A stretch of DNA of 64,000 bases from Apostichopus japonicus (Eukaryota > Echinodermata > Holothuroidea > Aspidochirotida > Stichopodidae): assembly GCF_037975245.1 (NCBI RefSeq), contig NC_092569.1:16042001-16106000 (forward strand). Reading direction: 5' to 3'. Positions 24,291 through 36,900 of this stretch are shown piece after piece (position 1 is the first letter of the stretch; each line of letters opens with the position of its first letter). The notes beneath the pieces are model-generated. The model was not told where the DNA came from, did no database searches, and worked only from the letters and a program-made list of their open reading frames with translations. Made by a program: the position numbers and the translations under genes.

Positions 24291-25912
24291 CAAGACTCGC
24301 GCAAAAAGAAACGTCTAATGCCGGTAATCTGACATAGTTTCGAATGAGGTGTAACAGAAGTGTTAAACACCACCATCGACCACAGAAAATACACACACAG
24401 CTTGCTACCGTCGGTAATTAGACACTAGTGTACAGTCAGTACATACAGCTGCGGTCAATATACCCATAGCACAGTGTACAAGCGACACAGCGATGGACAT
24501 CTCAGGTCCAGCTAAAGACAACAAGGTAGGCCTATCACGTACGTTCCATTACTGCAGGGGCGGCGATCTGTTTCAAATATTGGAGGGGGGGGGGGGGCAT
24601 TTGCTTGGATGCAGGCGAATAACTATCAAAGCGGAGCGCCACCATTAGTTGGCGCGCAGCGTACAAGAAAATTTCTGGTTTTGATAGCCCCCAGATCACC
24701 AGAAATGGCACTTCTCATGCTTGAAACTGACCAACCAGATGTACACTTTTGCCTGAGAACAAAGTTTTTCCTAATAGTTTTTTTTTCATTCATAACCTTT
24801 GATAAGATTGTCACCAGTCACACATCATGTGCGACCTCATTGCATCTCCTGTGGATCATTGCTTTTGTAGGTAATTCTACGTAACGCCCCACAATACCCA
24901 TCAACCCCACTTTTCAAGGTTTTAAGCCCATTATTTGTTCAGAATTTGAATAATAAATTCACTTCAAAACATACCCATAATGTTGTACAAAATTTCATCT
25001 ATGGACAACCAATATAGAAAAACCCCCCTCAACCCCTAACAGACCGGTCAAAATTGCACGAGTAGAGGGAAGTATAATGAAGAATGTTGGTCAAGGAATT
25101 TTCGAAATTCAGACACAGTTAAATTATTGGTGTACAAATATTAAAAACTTTTATAACGGCTACTATAAAACTTCGATATCATAAAAAATACCCCAAAAAT
25201 ATGCTCGAGGGGGAGGGCGGTCTCCACCCTTCATCCCCCCCCCCTCCCTTGGCTACGCATCTGCGGTTAGAAATCTTGTAGGAAACAGGCCAAATGGAAA
25301 CCCGGTGAACCCATATCGATGTGGATCATATACGTACTTACACAAGATGCAAACCAAATTTCATTACGGATGCAGTCCGTCTAGCTATTCATTTCGAAAA
25401 AAAAGTAAAAACTACTTTCGGTCATATATAGTAACAAATTGTGACACGGTTAGACAGGCGCCTTGCGAGGAATTTGCCACGGGAGGGGCAAAGCTTGTAC
25501 CCAGACTTTCTAAGCGTAGCGCCCCCATGCATTAGTTGGCGCGAAGCGCAAAAGCAAATTTTGGCCGAAAATGCCTCCCAAATCGCTGGAAATGGCACTT
25601 CCAAGGCCTTGTAAGTTGCATCTGCTGTAAGTATTTTCTATTTTTAAATTACTAGCGATGTCATAAAAAAATACAAAACATATGCTTAAAAAAAACTATG
25701 CCACCAAATATTGGGGGGGGGGGGTATTATATATCCCCCACCTAAAATATGGGGGGGGGACATGTCCCTCCTGTCCCCCCCCCATGATCGCCGCCTATGC
25801 ATTACTGTCTGCATTTTGTAGCGACACGAACAAAACGTCACTTGCAAGCAACAGAAAATTAACTTTTTCAGATGGCCGCACCCGGTTTGGGCGAGTCTTC
25901 AATGCTCAGAAT
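24291..25912 (+). mobile_element. TTAA-type MITE, copy 3 of 5, split by a hAT-like insertion
   Basis: The left part (24291-24554) and right part (25800-25912) join into one family member: the first ends at CATTACTG and the second resumes at CATTACTGTCTGCATTTTG, exactly as in the intact copies. The right end stops at GAGTCTTCAATGC without the final TTAA. Confidence 0.85.
24555..25799. mobile_element. hAT-like element with perfect 8-bp target duplication
   Basis: A 1245-bp insertion flanked by perfect CATTACTG duplications (24547-24554 and 25800-25807), with inverted ends CAGGGGCGGCGATC and GATCGCCGCCTATG. 8-bp duplications plus CAG-type ends indicate the hAT superfamily. It contains two direct copies of the GCGGAGCGCCACC block (about 24622 and 25512). 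No transposase seen, so it is non-autonomous. Confidence 0.9.
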
Positions 25913-26140
25913 ACGATACTATAGGCCTATAAAAGATTAGGTACTGCATGTCAATGTTCTTTTCAACTCATACATGAACAGTACATAGTAAGTCGCTCAC
26001 CAACTCATTGAAAAAGATTAAAATATCATTTCCCTCGCCTCCACTAAAAGTACCCCACCCCGGCGCCACCCCCCATCCCTCGAAAATTCTATTCTATACA
26101 TCCTTTGTGAATGCTTTGAAATTTGTTTTCAGTACCATGT

Positions 26141-27009
26141 CAGTGGCGGCGGAACCGGGGGGGGGGGCTTGGGGGGGGGGCTCAGCCCCCAATGAAAAAG
26201 TTGAGGGGGAAAATGCATGATAAGCCCCCCCCCCCCCAATATTTACCAAGGCTCCGAAACGTGTATCTGCCCATTTTTCAATGCATACTTGTCGATCTCT
26301 CCGATGCACACGTATACTATATAGGTGTAATAATTTTAGTAAATGCTGGGGGACCCTCGGCCCGTCCCCTGGCTATAGACCACATTGATTGTCTGTATCA
26401 TGCCTCATCGAATATTAGTGTTTTAAATAACAGTGTAATAAGCTAAACGCTACACTCATCAAAATTTGCGTTTACACTACGAGTACACGCAAGGCGTGGA
26501 ACATGGCTCTATGTTTAAACGCAATCAATTATTAAACGAACAAAAACACAATATTAGCATTGCACCTGTAATTTTTGTTGGCAACTGCACATGGTTTTGG
26601 AATTACCCATTTGTTGACATTAAGAAATGCTTTCTGTTTTTTCCTATGACATTTATTTAATTATTGCATTTAATTGCAAGTAGTAATTTATACTACACTC
26701 AAAAACGTCGCGAGTACACTACGAGTAATAGCTACTCTCTTAAAACACCATCGAATATACAAATTACAATGTTTTTACAGATTTTTACGTGTAATCTGAG
26801 AAATTGCAGGCTTGAGACCCATATTTTAGGGCTAGGTATTCGCAGCATAAAACACTCGGGAAGTGCCGTTTCCGGCCATCTAGGGGTTTGAAAAACCCAA
26901 AATTTTCTTGTACGCTCCGCGCCAACCGATGGTGGCGCTCCGCTTAGATAGTCTCCACACATTAGCCCCCCCCCCCTCCCCCAATAATTTTCCCGTTCCG
27001 CCGCGCCTG
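26141..27009. mobile_element. hAT-like element, 869 bp
   Basis: Ends CAGTGGCGGCGGAAC (26141) and GTTCCGCCGCGCCTG (to 27009). Flanking 8-mers TACCATGT (26133-26140) and TACCATGC (27010-27017) match 7 of 8. The right portion (about 26860-26950) holds the shared internal block in reverse orientation. Poly-G and poly-C tracts lie just inside the ends. Confidence 0.88.
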
Positions 27010-27978
27010 TACCATGCGGTGACTCGAGTCAATGACTTGCAGTGAGTCAAGACAAAATTACCATGGTAACCTTATAGGCTTGTTCAAGTTGACATAGAAT
27101 TACGCGAACCGTAACTCGAACGATGTGCCGCACTCGGAAAAAAAAAAACAAAAAAAACGCCGACAATCAGTCGTGCGCCTTGTCGGTGCGTTGGCAGGCT
27201 AGCTGCCAGTAGTCAAGCAATATTGACATAATATCAATTACTAAATTTAACGCTGTAAAAACGTCAACTTCCAAGGTTGTGACGAATAGTGACGTAAATG
27301 TGACGTAGCCTTGTTTGTCTTATATTCACTAAGATGATCCCATCAGACCCCAATCAGCTAGATTTGCAGTGAATCTGCAAATGATTTCCGGAATTATTGG
27401 TCCCGAAAAGATTGTTCCGGTGGTCGAAATCGTTACATATGTTCTAGCAAATGTTGTAGTATGCAGGTTGACAACCAAATACTAATGTTGTAAATTATCT
27501 TGTTGAACGACTGTACTATCTAAATACACGTAGTCCAGGGGTCTGGTTCAGCACGTATCCTATGCAGTTACACAAATCACGGGCCTAAGCTTAACGATAC
27601 AGTGCCACTCCGTGCACTGCCTATAAATTATTTGTACACGTACAACATTTCGTTGTGGACTGTACTAGCAAGTAACATACTGTAAACTCAGACTCAAACT
27701 CCGAGGTGAGTTCGGCAACCCCTGTTCGTGTTATTAATGACTTCGCGGGCTAGAATTTAAACTGTGACATGTTCTTTGCGATAAAGAGAAGAATTGCGTG
27801 AATTTTCATGCGTTACCAATTTGCTTGAAAGCGGAATACTGACCGGGCCTACTGTACTGATCAAAGTGAAGGTGCATATTGTTTGCCCAAGTCGAAGTTA
27901 TACAGTTAGACAGTGCAGAGATTGATTCGGTTAGGCCTTACTGTAGTTCTGTACCGATACCACTTTACTAGGTCCAGG
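27010..27978 (+). promoter_or_regulatory. Upstream/5' UTR region of the metadherin-like gene
   Basis: Mostly unique sequence immediately 5' of the ATG at 27979. Its position makes it the likely promoter and 5' UTR. Two A-rich runs occur near 27139-27156. No TATA box or start site can be fixed from sequence. Confidence 0.35.
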
Positions 27979-30900
27979 ATGGAGGACGTTTCTTCAACTT
28001 TCCCGGTTTTGTCCATGCTGGCGGGTGTCTTTGCTATGGTGTGCGTTGTATTTGTGTATGGTGTCCGTTCAGTAACACCACCTGCTTCCCATTTTCAAGC
28101 TTTTGATGACAACACGAGTTCCGAGAAGAAAGCGAAGAAACAGCAAAACAAGAAGAAAGTTAGTAGTACTAGTACTAGTAGCCTAGCCCGTCCTAATTTA
28201 ACGTTTTAAAAGCAAGGTTTATGCCTAGCCTAACCCTATACTATAGTTTGGCTGTAGTGTAAGGCTAACTTTAGGCCAATGATGCATTTGGCGTAGGCAA
28301 AGGCTAGGGGTATAGGCCTAGTATTTCTTCAGGGATTCAAAATTTACATATAACTTGCTTAGGCATTAACTAGGGTTATAATTTGTTTAATTAACATTCT
28401 TGCAGATAAAGTGATCACTCTACTGTCTAACATTATGATGTAGCCTATAGATGGTTGGTTGAGTTAAGTAGGAAAAAAGAATCCTGAGGAGGGACACCCA
28501 AGTCCTCATCAAACCCTATTACTATCACCTTGTGCCGTCGAGTCGTGTCCGACCCCTGGTGATGACCATGACTTTAATCCTCCAATCCTGCCGGCTCCTG
28601 GTTGCCCCTCGAAGTCTATCCAGAGTCAACCCAGTCGTCTGCTTGACACCATCCATCCATCGTGCACGTGGCCTGCCCCTCTTTCGTGATCCATCACCCA
28701 TTCCCACCATTAATGATTTTTCCAGAGAGTCGTCAGCACGCATGATATGACCGAAAAAATTTAGTTGTTGCCTTAGGATCTGTGCTTCCAGTGGAAGTGA
28801 GGGTTTTATTTGTTCCAAAATCGAGATGTTTGTTCTATGTGCAGTCCAAGGGACTCTCAATAGCCTGCGCCAGCACCATAATTCAAAACTGTCTATTCTT
28901 TCCCTCATTCCCGTTGTTATTGTCCATGATTCACTCCCATAGAGCACAACTGGGAAAACTAGTACTTTCATCAGTTGACTCTTCGTTAATAATGAGATTG
29001 CTTTGTCCCTCCAGATCTTGTTTAACCCCGTCACAGCAGCTCTTCCAAGAGCTAACCGTCTCAAAATCTCCCCCTTACAGGTACCATTGTCATCAATTCT
29101 AGAACCGAGAAAGTTAAAGTCGTGTACTATTTCAACTTTGTTTCCACCCAAAATAATTTCGTCCAGCTCCTCTGTGCACATAACCTTGGTCTTCTTTAGG
29201 TTCAGGTGTAGCCCAGCCTGAGTGCTATGTGCCTGCACAGGTTCCATCAGATTAAGGAGGTCTTCTTTGCTTTCTGCGAGCAGTGTGGTGTCATCAGCAT
29301 ATCTGAGGTTGTTGACTCTTCTGCCACCTATCTTCACCCCTAGCTCTACATTGTCTAGATTGGCTCCTATTACTATAGAAGTAAAAAAAAAAAAAACAGG
29401 ACACAAACACTCAGACCCAATTACAAAGGTAGATTAGCCTAGGCCTAGGTCTCATAAATGTAGCTGTTAATGCAGTAGGCCAGGCGGATCTAGTGCCATT
29501 CTGCCATAGGTACATACTGCCATGTCTTATCGCCATAGGTTACGATCCTTTCCGCCATGACGGAGGGGCTCAAAACCTATGGCGGAAAGGTACATATTAG
29601 AAATGGATTTAACACTGGTGTACAGGAATGTATCGGTGAAACTTCCTTTGAATCGTGTGGAAGGATAGGTACACTGTCTTGAAATGTGGCTGTACCCTGG
29701 ATAGACTGAACTGTAGTTAAGACAACATTGGGGAATTGAGACAGTCTTTAATGTACAGGTTGATTGAATAGTTTAAGTTGTAAGTTTGTCAGAGTCGATA
29801 TACTGTCTTCAAAATCAAATATATAAAAGTTGGTTGAATAAATCAACTTAAATTAGGTTGATTGTTAATTAAAATGACCGATTCTGATTGTCGATTTACA
29901 AGACAGATTTATGGATTTTGGGGGCCTTGGTAGAGTGGAGCGAAGCAATATATACAGTGCATATGGTTTAACATACGAAAAGTGCTTTACCGCCATGGCG
30001 GTAACATGGCAGATTGGCACTTTTTCTACATGCAGAAAGAGCACATTTTGTATTGCGGAATGGACAAAATATCAATTTTGTCAGGGAAATGCTGTGCTTT
30101 TCAATTGTGGCTTCTTTTTTCTCTTAAATTGTGAACATCAGCTGAAACTTTGTTTCATGTTTTAGAAACTCTGGAAACTAGCACAAAATAACAGTTTTTG
30201 TATCTGAACATAAACCATGTAGCATTTTAAATCTTGAGATAAAACTTGAAGTTTCTCATCAATATTTCCAGCACTAAATTATTCCCTGGCCTTTTAATTG
30301 TTTTCTCCATCATTGGGAAAGTGTACTTTGTGCATGATTTTTCTGATGATGAGTCACCTAGACGTAAAACCGATTATGAAAACTTGTTCAACTCGCACAG
30401 TTTGTGTTGGAACCAATACCAAATTTATAAGTAGTTAAACATTGTTTATACAGGCTGTAGTAGTGTGGATTGTGGAAGGATATAATTCTGCTCATGAGTG
30501 ATCTGAAGAACATTCCATGCATTTTTCTCAGCATTGTCAAACAGATACATGCATATCAGTACACTAACAATCATGAACACATACATGTGCATGAGTCATA
30601 GGGTACTGTATGTTTGAATGTCTTGTTTTGCATTGCTGTACATCTTCACTTTCACATACAGTACAGTTTACTGTAGTGTATACTGTAAGCTACTTGCTGC
30701 CTAGACTGTGCCTGCCTTCAGTGTGTATCTGAAGTGAAGCAAGTACAATATACTATCAGGGAGTTGTTATGGAACTCCCTAATACTATACAGCCCTTGAC
30801 AACTTACACTACCGCTACAATATAGTGAAGTTTGTCAGAGAGGTCTCGGACTACAGAAAATGTTATCCAATTTAACTTACTGACATACTGTAGTATATGT

Positions 30901-33900
30901 ATTTAGGCTTACTGCATACTGTACACGTAGAAAACTGGTAGATTGGAGATGGTTATTAAAATGCAAACCATATTGTACAGTACAGTAAGTTTTGGAATTT
31001 CTACGATATTACACCTGTCCAGCAATCTTGCTTCCAAATACTGAGTTTGTAGATTCTGATAAGCGTTAAAGGAGACACAAAATCCAATAGTCATGTTTGG
31101 CTTAAAGGCATTGAAGAATCGCCCCAAACCATGTGCGGCCATCTGTTGCTTGCAAGTGACGTTTTGTTTGTGTCCCTATAAAATGCAAACAGTAATGAAA
31201 CGTGATACCTTGTTATCTTTAGCTGGACCTGAGATGTCCATCGCTGTATCGTTAGTACACTGAGGACTGTGGGTATTGACCGCAGCTGTACAGTGTGTAC
31301 TGACTGTATTAGTGTCTAGTTACCGACGGTAGCAAGCTGTGTGTGTATTTTCTGGGATCGATGGTGGTGTCTCACACTTCTGTTACACCTCATTCGAAAC
31401 TAGGTCAAATTTTACCGGCATTAGATGTTTCTTTTTGCGCGAGTCTTCACACCCTTTAAATACATTATCTGTGTGAAGAACAATACCCCCCAATACACAG
31501 CTAAGAATTATCATATTCCATGTGGGACAAACCATGCTACAGTAATTAGTTTAAAACTCATATCTGGCAGCTCTGTCATATATTCTAAATTTGTCATAAG
31601 GTGAATTCCATGGAATTTATGCATTTTTCACTAAAAATCAACTTTAGGTTGCAGACACTTGAGGGAGATATTTTATATACATGACAGTTAAACTACCCAA
31701 AACAGGTTTGACCTGGCTTATAACGTGTTTCTCCTCACTGCAGCATGCATTTTACCGTCAAGTGCTGCATGGAACGAAAAATTAGCAAAATTTCCTAAAA
31801 TTCAGAGTGCACCTTTAATAGTTGGCATGATTCCAGAAATGACCAACTTTGTACTGAGTATGAAGTCACCTTGAGACCTTTCACCTTCTGCAAAGTTACA
31901 GGTGTCTATATGAATATAAGTCTTTGTGTGATTTCTTAAAATAATGAGTGTGGACATGTCCCATCAGTCACAGTTTTTTAACATTTGTTTTAGTCATAAG
32001 CCAACAGAATGATTTCAGCTGTTGTTGGGGGTCTATCTATCTAGTACTACTCAGGGCATAACCTGGCATAAGCAGAGATTCTTCAATTGTGTATAGGGTT
32101 ATGTGCTAGACAACTTGAAACTTCTGTCCCATCAGTCACAGAATTAGGCTGCATGTGTGGTGCAATGCAAAATGGGTAAATCCAGTGCTGAAAGACAGGG
32201 AAACAGGAGGGAACGTTTGAAAGCTGAGGGGAAATATGATGCATACAAAAAAACACAATCAGCGTATCGCAAACAGTGGGCCCACAAGAAGAAGTGGGAG
32301 ATGTCTTCACAACAGAAACAAGAGCGCCGAGAACGTGAACGAAAACGCAAAACAGAATACAGGTACAGTATATTCTTCAAATTAATTTGTTAGACCATGT
32401 TATTGAAAGCAGCTTGTGTCACTGACATGATGGTGACATGATGAAGTGTTCATTGACCTGTGACGGTTATCCTGAATCAAGATTGGTATACATGTCAGAT
32501 CTTTGGATTTTAATGTCCCATCAGTCACAGTGTATGGTTCAGATAGTATAGCCTATATTGGACAGTTTGCAATGCCAAAAAGTATTAGTACAAGAATAGT
32601 GTCGTTCCATTCAAAGTTTCAAACCTAATTTCCTAAAAAGAAATGACATAACAACTTTTATCATCTACAGCAGTGGCATTCACAGAGGTTTGTGGAGAAG
32701 GCTGGATCACTGCATACAGGCCCTTCTGTCCAAAATTTGAGGAATGCAATGTTCTTGGATCACAGAACAATGAGGCCGAGTTGAAGGAACTGGTGGGTCT
32801 ATCAGGGGGAAAAAGAACCTGAAGCACTGTACAACACACTCCTGGTTTGCAGTATCACCACAGGAGTGCCCGTCACACAAGTGAATTAGTAACCACAGAA
32901 CCACTAGGCTGTAACTTCAATGATGTACTGTAAGGTCCAATCCAATCATTGGTAAGGCCAGGTGGACCCTTTTTATAGTATATGTATGCCCCTTTGCCTA
33001 TTAGTTTTGGCTCTTTCCTTATGGAATATTGACCACTTTAGTATTTTGGGGAAAATGGAGAATATGGCTGAAAAAAATTGTATTAAGACTTTCACTATAT
33101 GATGGGCAGATTGGACCCTAATCCACAGTTGAAAGTATCTGGGTACTTTTGCTGCCCAGGGTTAAGCTCAGCATATTGTCAAAAGCTCATGTGACTTAAA
33201 TGACTTCATCAATGTTGTATAATTAGTACTGTATCCTGTTCATTATCAATGGTTGCATGTTTCAAGGCTCAGCTCGTTCTGTTGTTGTTAATAAATAAAA
33301 TGCAAGTTTCAAATGCATATGGAGTGTGTTTCATTTTTCCAGTTGTCAGTACTTTATACACAGAAGTGGGATGACATGAGTCCCATACATGGGCAACATA
33401 CCTCACCAAATATGGGCCCAAACAGCTTTCCCAGTGAGGCCCCAACAAATCACACACCCATGACTCAGTCATATGGGGCTATATGAGACAGCAAGTGTGG
33501 AATGGAACAGGTTTTCCCATGGGCCTGTGTCTGTTCTACATATGCCAGTTGCTTCTATGGGATGCTCATATGGCAAACCAATGGGGGACCCACACCCCCA
33601 TGGGCCAACTCCAGTGGGCCCTACCTGTGATGACTATGGGTGGCTAGAGCCCAGATGACCCAAGTTTAATGCTAGTTGGCACCATATGTGGATGCAAACT
33701 GAAGTTAGTGCAAAACAAAATTTGCTATAATTTTGGAGGAGATAGCGTCCCATCAGTCACAGAGCTTCTGTCCCATCAGTCACAAGGGAAATGCCACTGT
33801 GTGAAATAGTTAATGCCAATATTCTCTCAATGGTGGTGCTCTGATATAGCTACATTAAGTAGCTACCAGGAGGGGTATATACCCAACTCATTCTTTTCAT

Positions 33901-36900
33901 TCTGAGATAGCGCTTACAAGTTAACTAAAGGTACCTAAAAATGGTGGTCCCAAATGTCCCATCAGTCACAGGGCTACTCTAAGTGCTCCCTACTAAAAAG
34001 GAACACACTTATGTGAACAGTTCTTTAATGATGGACCAACTGGGGGTAGCCCAAGTGAATGTTGCAATTTATAGCCTTCTGCCCCCTCCCACTTCTCAAC
34101 AATATAACTTTCTATGTTGGACTTTTCTATCAAATGTCCCATCAGTCACGCTGGAATTCACCATAAATATATCATAGTTCCACAAGGATGTGAAACTTGC
34201 ACTTTCTCTTTGGTTAAACTGTAATCTTTCTCACTACTGTATTTTCAATGTGTAGAATGTTAATAACAGTTTTGACCCTGAAACAAAGTCCACTTCATTC
34301 TATTGTAGGTCATTATATTTTAAGAGCTTCAATATTTTAGACTCTACATTTGTAAAACACTAATTAACAATTACAGAAAAAATAAAAAGTTAATTTAAAT
34401 TAAACAAAGAAATTTATATTGCAATTGAAGCACTTGTAGCTCAAATGGTGTCATAGTACTGTAAGACTTGATCAAGTCTTTGACCTTGTATGAAGAAAAA
34501 CTAAATCTGTGTTATCATATTTCCTATATTTATATATCTGTTTGGGAGAAGTTGTTCATGAGAGTTTATCTCAAATACAAGACTACCACATGTATATATC
34601 TAGGTCAATAATAATGATTGGGTTCTTTGTCTCCTGTATTTAACGAAAAACATGTTATTTGAAAGTGGCTGAAAATCTGTCGGCCATTTTGAAGTCTCAA
34701 TTGTGCCACAATTCTGTCTATAGTACTTAACACCCTTCCTCCAATGCTGCAAATAAGTTTTGATGGCTACTGTACAGAATAGTTAAAATATAGTACTAAG
34801 TACTTATTATCACAGTGAAGAATTTAGCTGACTAAGGAAGTACTGTAAGTACAGTACTAGTATGATAATCATTAACTTTAACATCTGTCTGTTTCTCATT
34901 GATGTTGGATCTGCTCACACAATACTGTTCATATATTGATCTATATTAAATTTAGACACCTATTGTAGGGTATTGTCCCGCCATTCAACAAGTTGATTGT
35001 ACAGTACCACCTAGCACATTTTTCGTTTATGCATGCAACAGTTGCTCCTTACTGTAGCTTATCATGTTAATTGTGCTATAACTTTAGGTTTTTGTACATG
35101 ATGTTGTGTTTTGTGTTATTTGGATTGGAGAACCCACTCTTCAACGTACAGTACAGACACAGTAGATACTACGTAGCTACAACATAACATGTACAGTATC
35201 AACTGTACAGTGAACATTGATAAATGGCACCTCTGGATGAACAGTTCAGTAACTACTGTACATGCAAAGTAACATACCTGTGCTTCTGTTGTAAATTACA
35301 TACAGTGCATTAAACTTACAGTGTGTCTTCAGTTGCATGCAATAGAGGCAGTACACTTAGACCTACCATGCAGTACTGTACGTCCTTAACAGTATGTGTC
35401 ATACAGTACTGTTATCTGTACTGTTTACTGAGCTACTGTACAGGACAATGTTTACAGTACAGTACGTAACAGTGCACTACATTACAGTACGCACAATACA
35501 GTACCTGGTTTACAGTAGAGAACGTAACAGAACGCACAGTACAATTTGCATACATTGCAGTACAGTGTGTACAGTGTTTATAATAGTACATAGTAGTACA
35601 TAACAGGACAGTACAGTCTGCACAGTACAATATGTACAATGTTTACAGTACAGTACTTAAGAGTACATTACAGTATGCACAGTAAAGTACAGTGTTTACA
35701 GTAGAGTATGAAACAGTGCATTACAGTATGCACAGTACAATTTGCACAGTACAGTATGTACAGTACATATAACAGTGTTTACAGTACATTACAGTATGCA
35801 CAGGACAGTACTGTATACATGAGTACAGTGCAGTGTTTATAGAACTTACAGAACATTTAATGTACAGTGCGCACAGTAAATACAGTACAGTACGTATGGT
35901 ATAGTACAGTATGCACATTGCACAGTCAGTACAGTACAGTTTGTACAGTACAGTACATTAAAGGAATTTATGGAAACCAGATTGATATGAAACAATATTT
36001 TTACATTGACAGTACTGTAGTTTTAAAATGCAATACACATATAGTATCCAGGGGTCAAATAATTGCTACTAGTTACTGTAATTTGACTAGAAATAAACAT
36101 ACTGTAGGTATACATGTGTGTTTAGTATCAGCTTTGTTGTTGACACAAGAGGTACAATTAGGGTCAAACTACAATGAAGTTATGTTAAGTAGTTAAGATG
36201 TAGTGTTAGCCTTGGATATATTTACATTCTTATACTGTATAACTCAAACTACTTAGATAAAAGGAATTAACAGACAGTTGCTGATGGAACTACTGTACAC
36301 AGTTAGGCCAATATGATCCAACAGTAAGCAAGGTTTGTATATAACTTAAATGCAGACTTTGCTCATCCGTGACGATGGGAACACAATATTTCAAGTTTAG
36401 CACAGATACTGAACAATAGAATAATAGTGGTTGGTAGCACTTTATACAAGTTTATGTATGACTGTTAACTAAATGAATGAACTACTGTAAGTCAAAATAA
36501 TAATGTCCTGATACTGTGGTGGTATCGTAAACTGTGTGCACAAATGAGTGAGGCAACAGACTGAGTCAAGTTAATTAAATTACCTTTGTGATATTAATTT
36601 GCATCATTCTGTATGTACATATATGTAAACATCAAAGCTGCTTCAAAAGTACACAGTTAGTTACTTTACGACATGTCACAGCAGATGTGTACTGAAAACT
36701 AAAACAACACAACTTTGAGCATAAAAATACCGTATTTTATTGCCTCTTCAGTTGGATGCAGTAGTTTCATAATATAGTTTTATCCCTGAACTAGGATACA
36801 TGTGTTTTGTAGAACGGCACAAGAAATATTGAGCGTATTAAAACCTACAAAACTTTGACTGTATATCGACTGTGATGAATCAGTGTGGAAGTGTATAATA

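Larger units (their letters stand above)
31957..34151 (+). repeat. Seven dispersed copies of a 17-bp motif TGTCCCATCAGTCACAG
   Basis: Copies start at 31957, 32125, 32514, 33746 (first base C), 33769 (last base A), 33955 and 34135 (ends CGC). All are on the plus strand. The core GTCCCATCAGTCAC is perfect in all seven while the sequence between copies is unrelated. Spacing is irregular (168, 389, 1232, 23, 186 and 180 bp). Confidence 0.92.

Noticed and set aside
28532-29437. Plus-strand ORFs over the LINE
   Set aside because: Shadows of the minus-strand reverse transcriptase frame.
35394-35918. Cys/Tyr/Val-rich ORFs
   Set aside because: Produced by the TACAGTAC word field.
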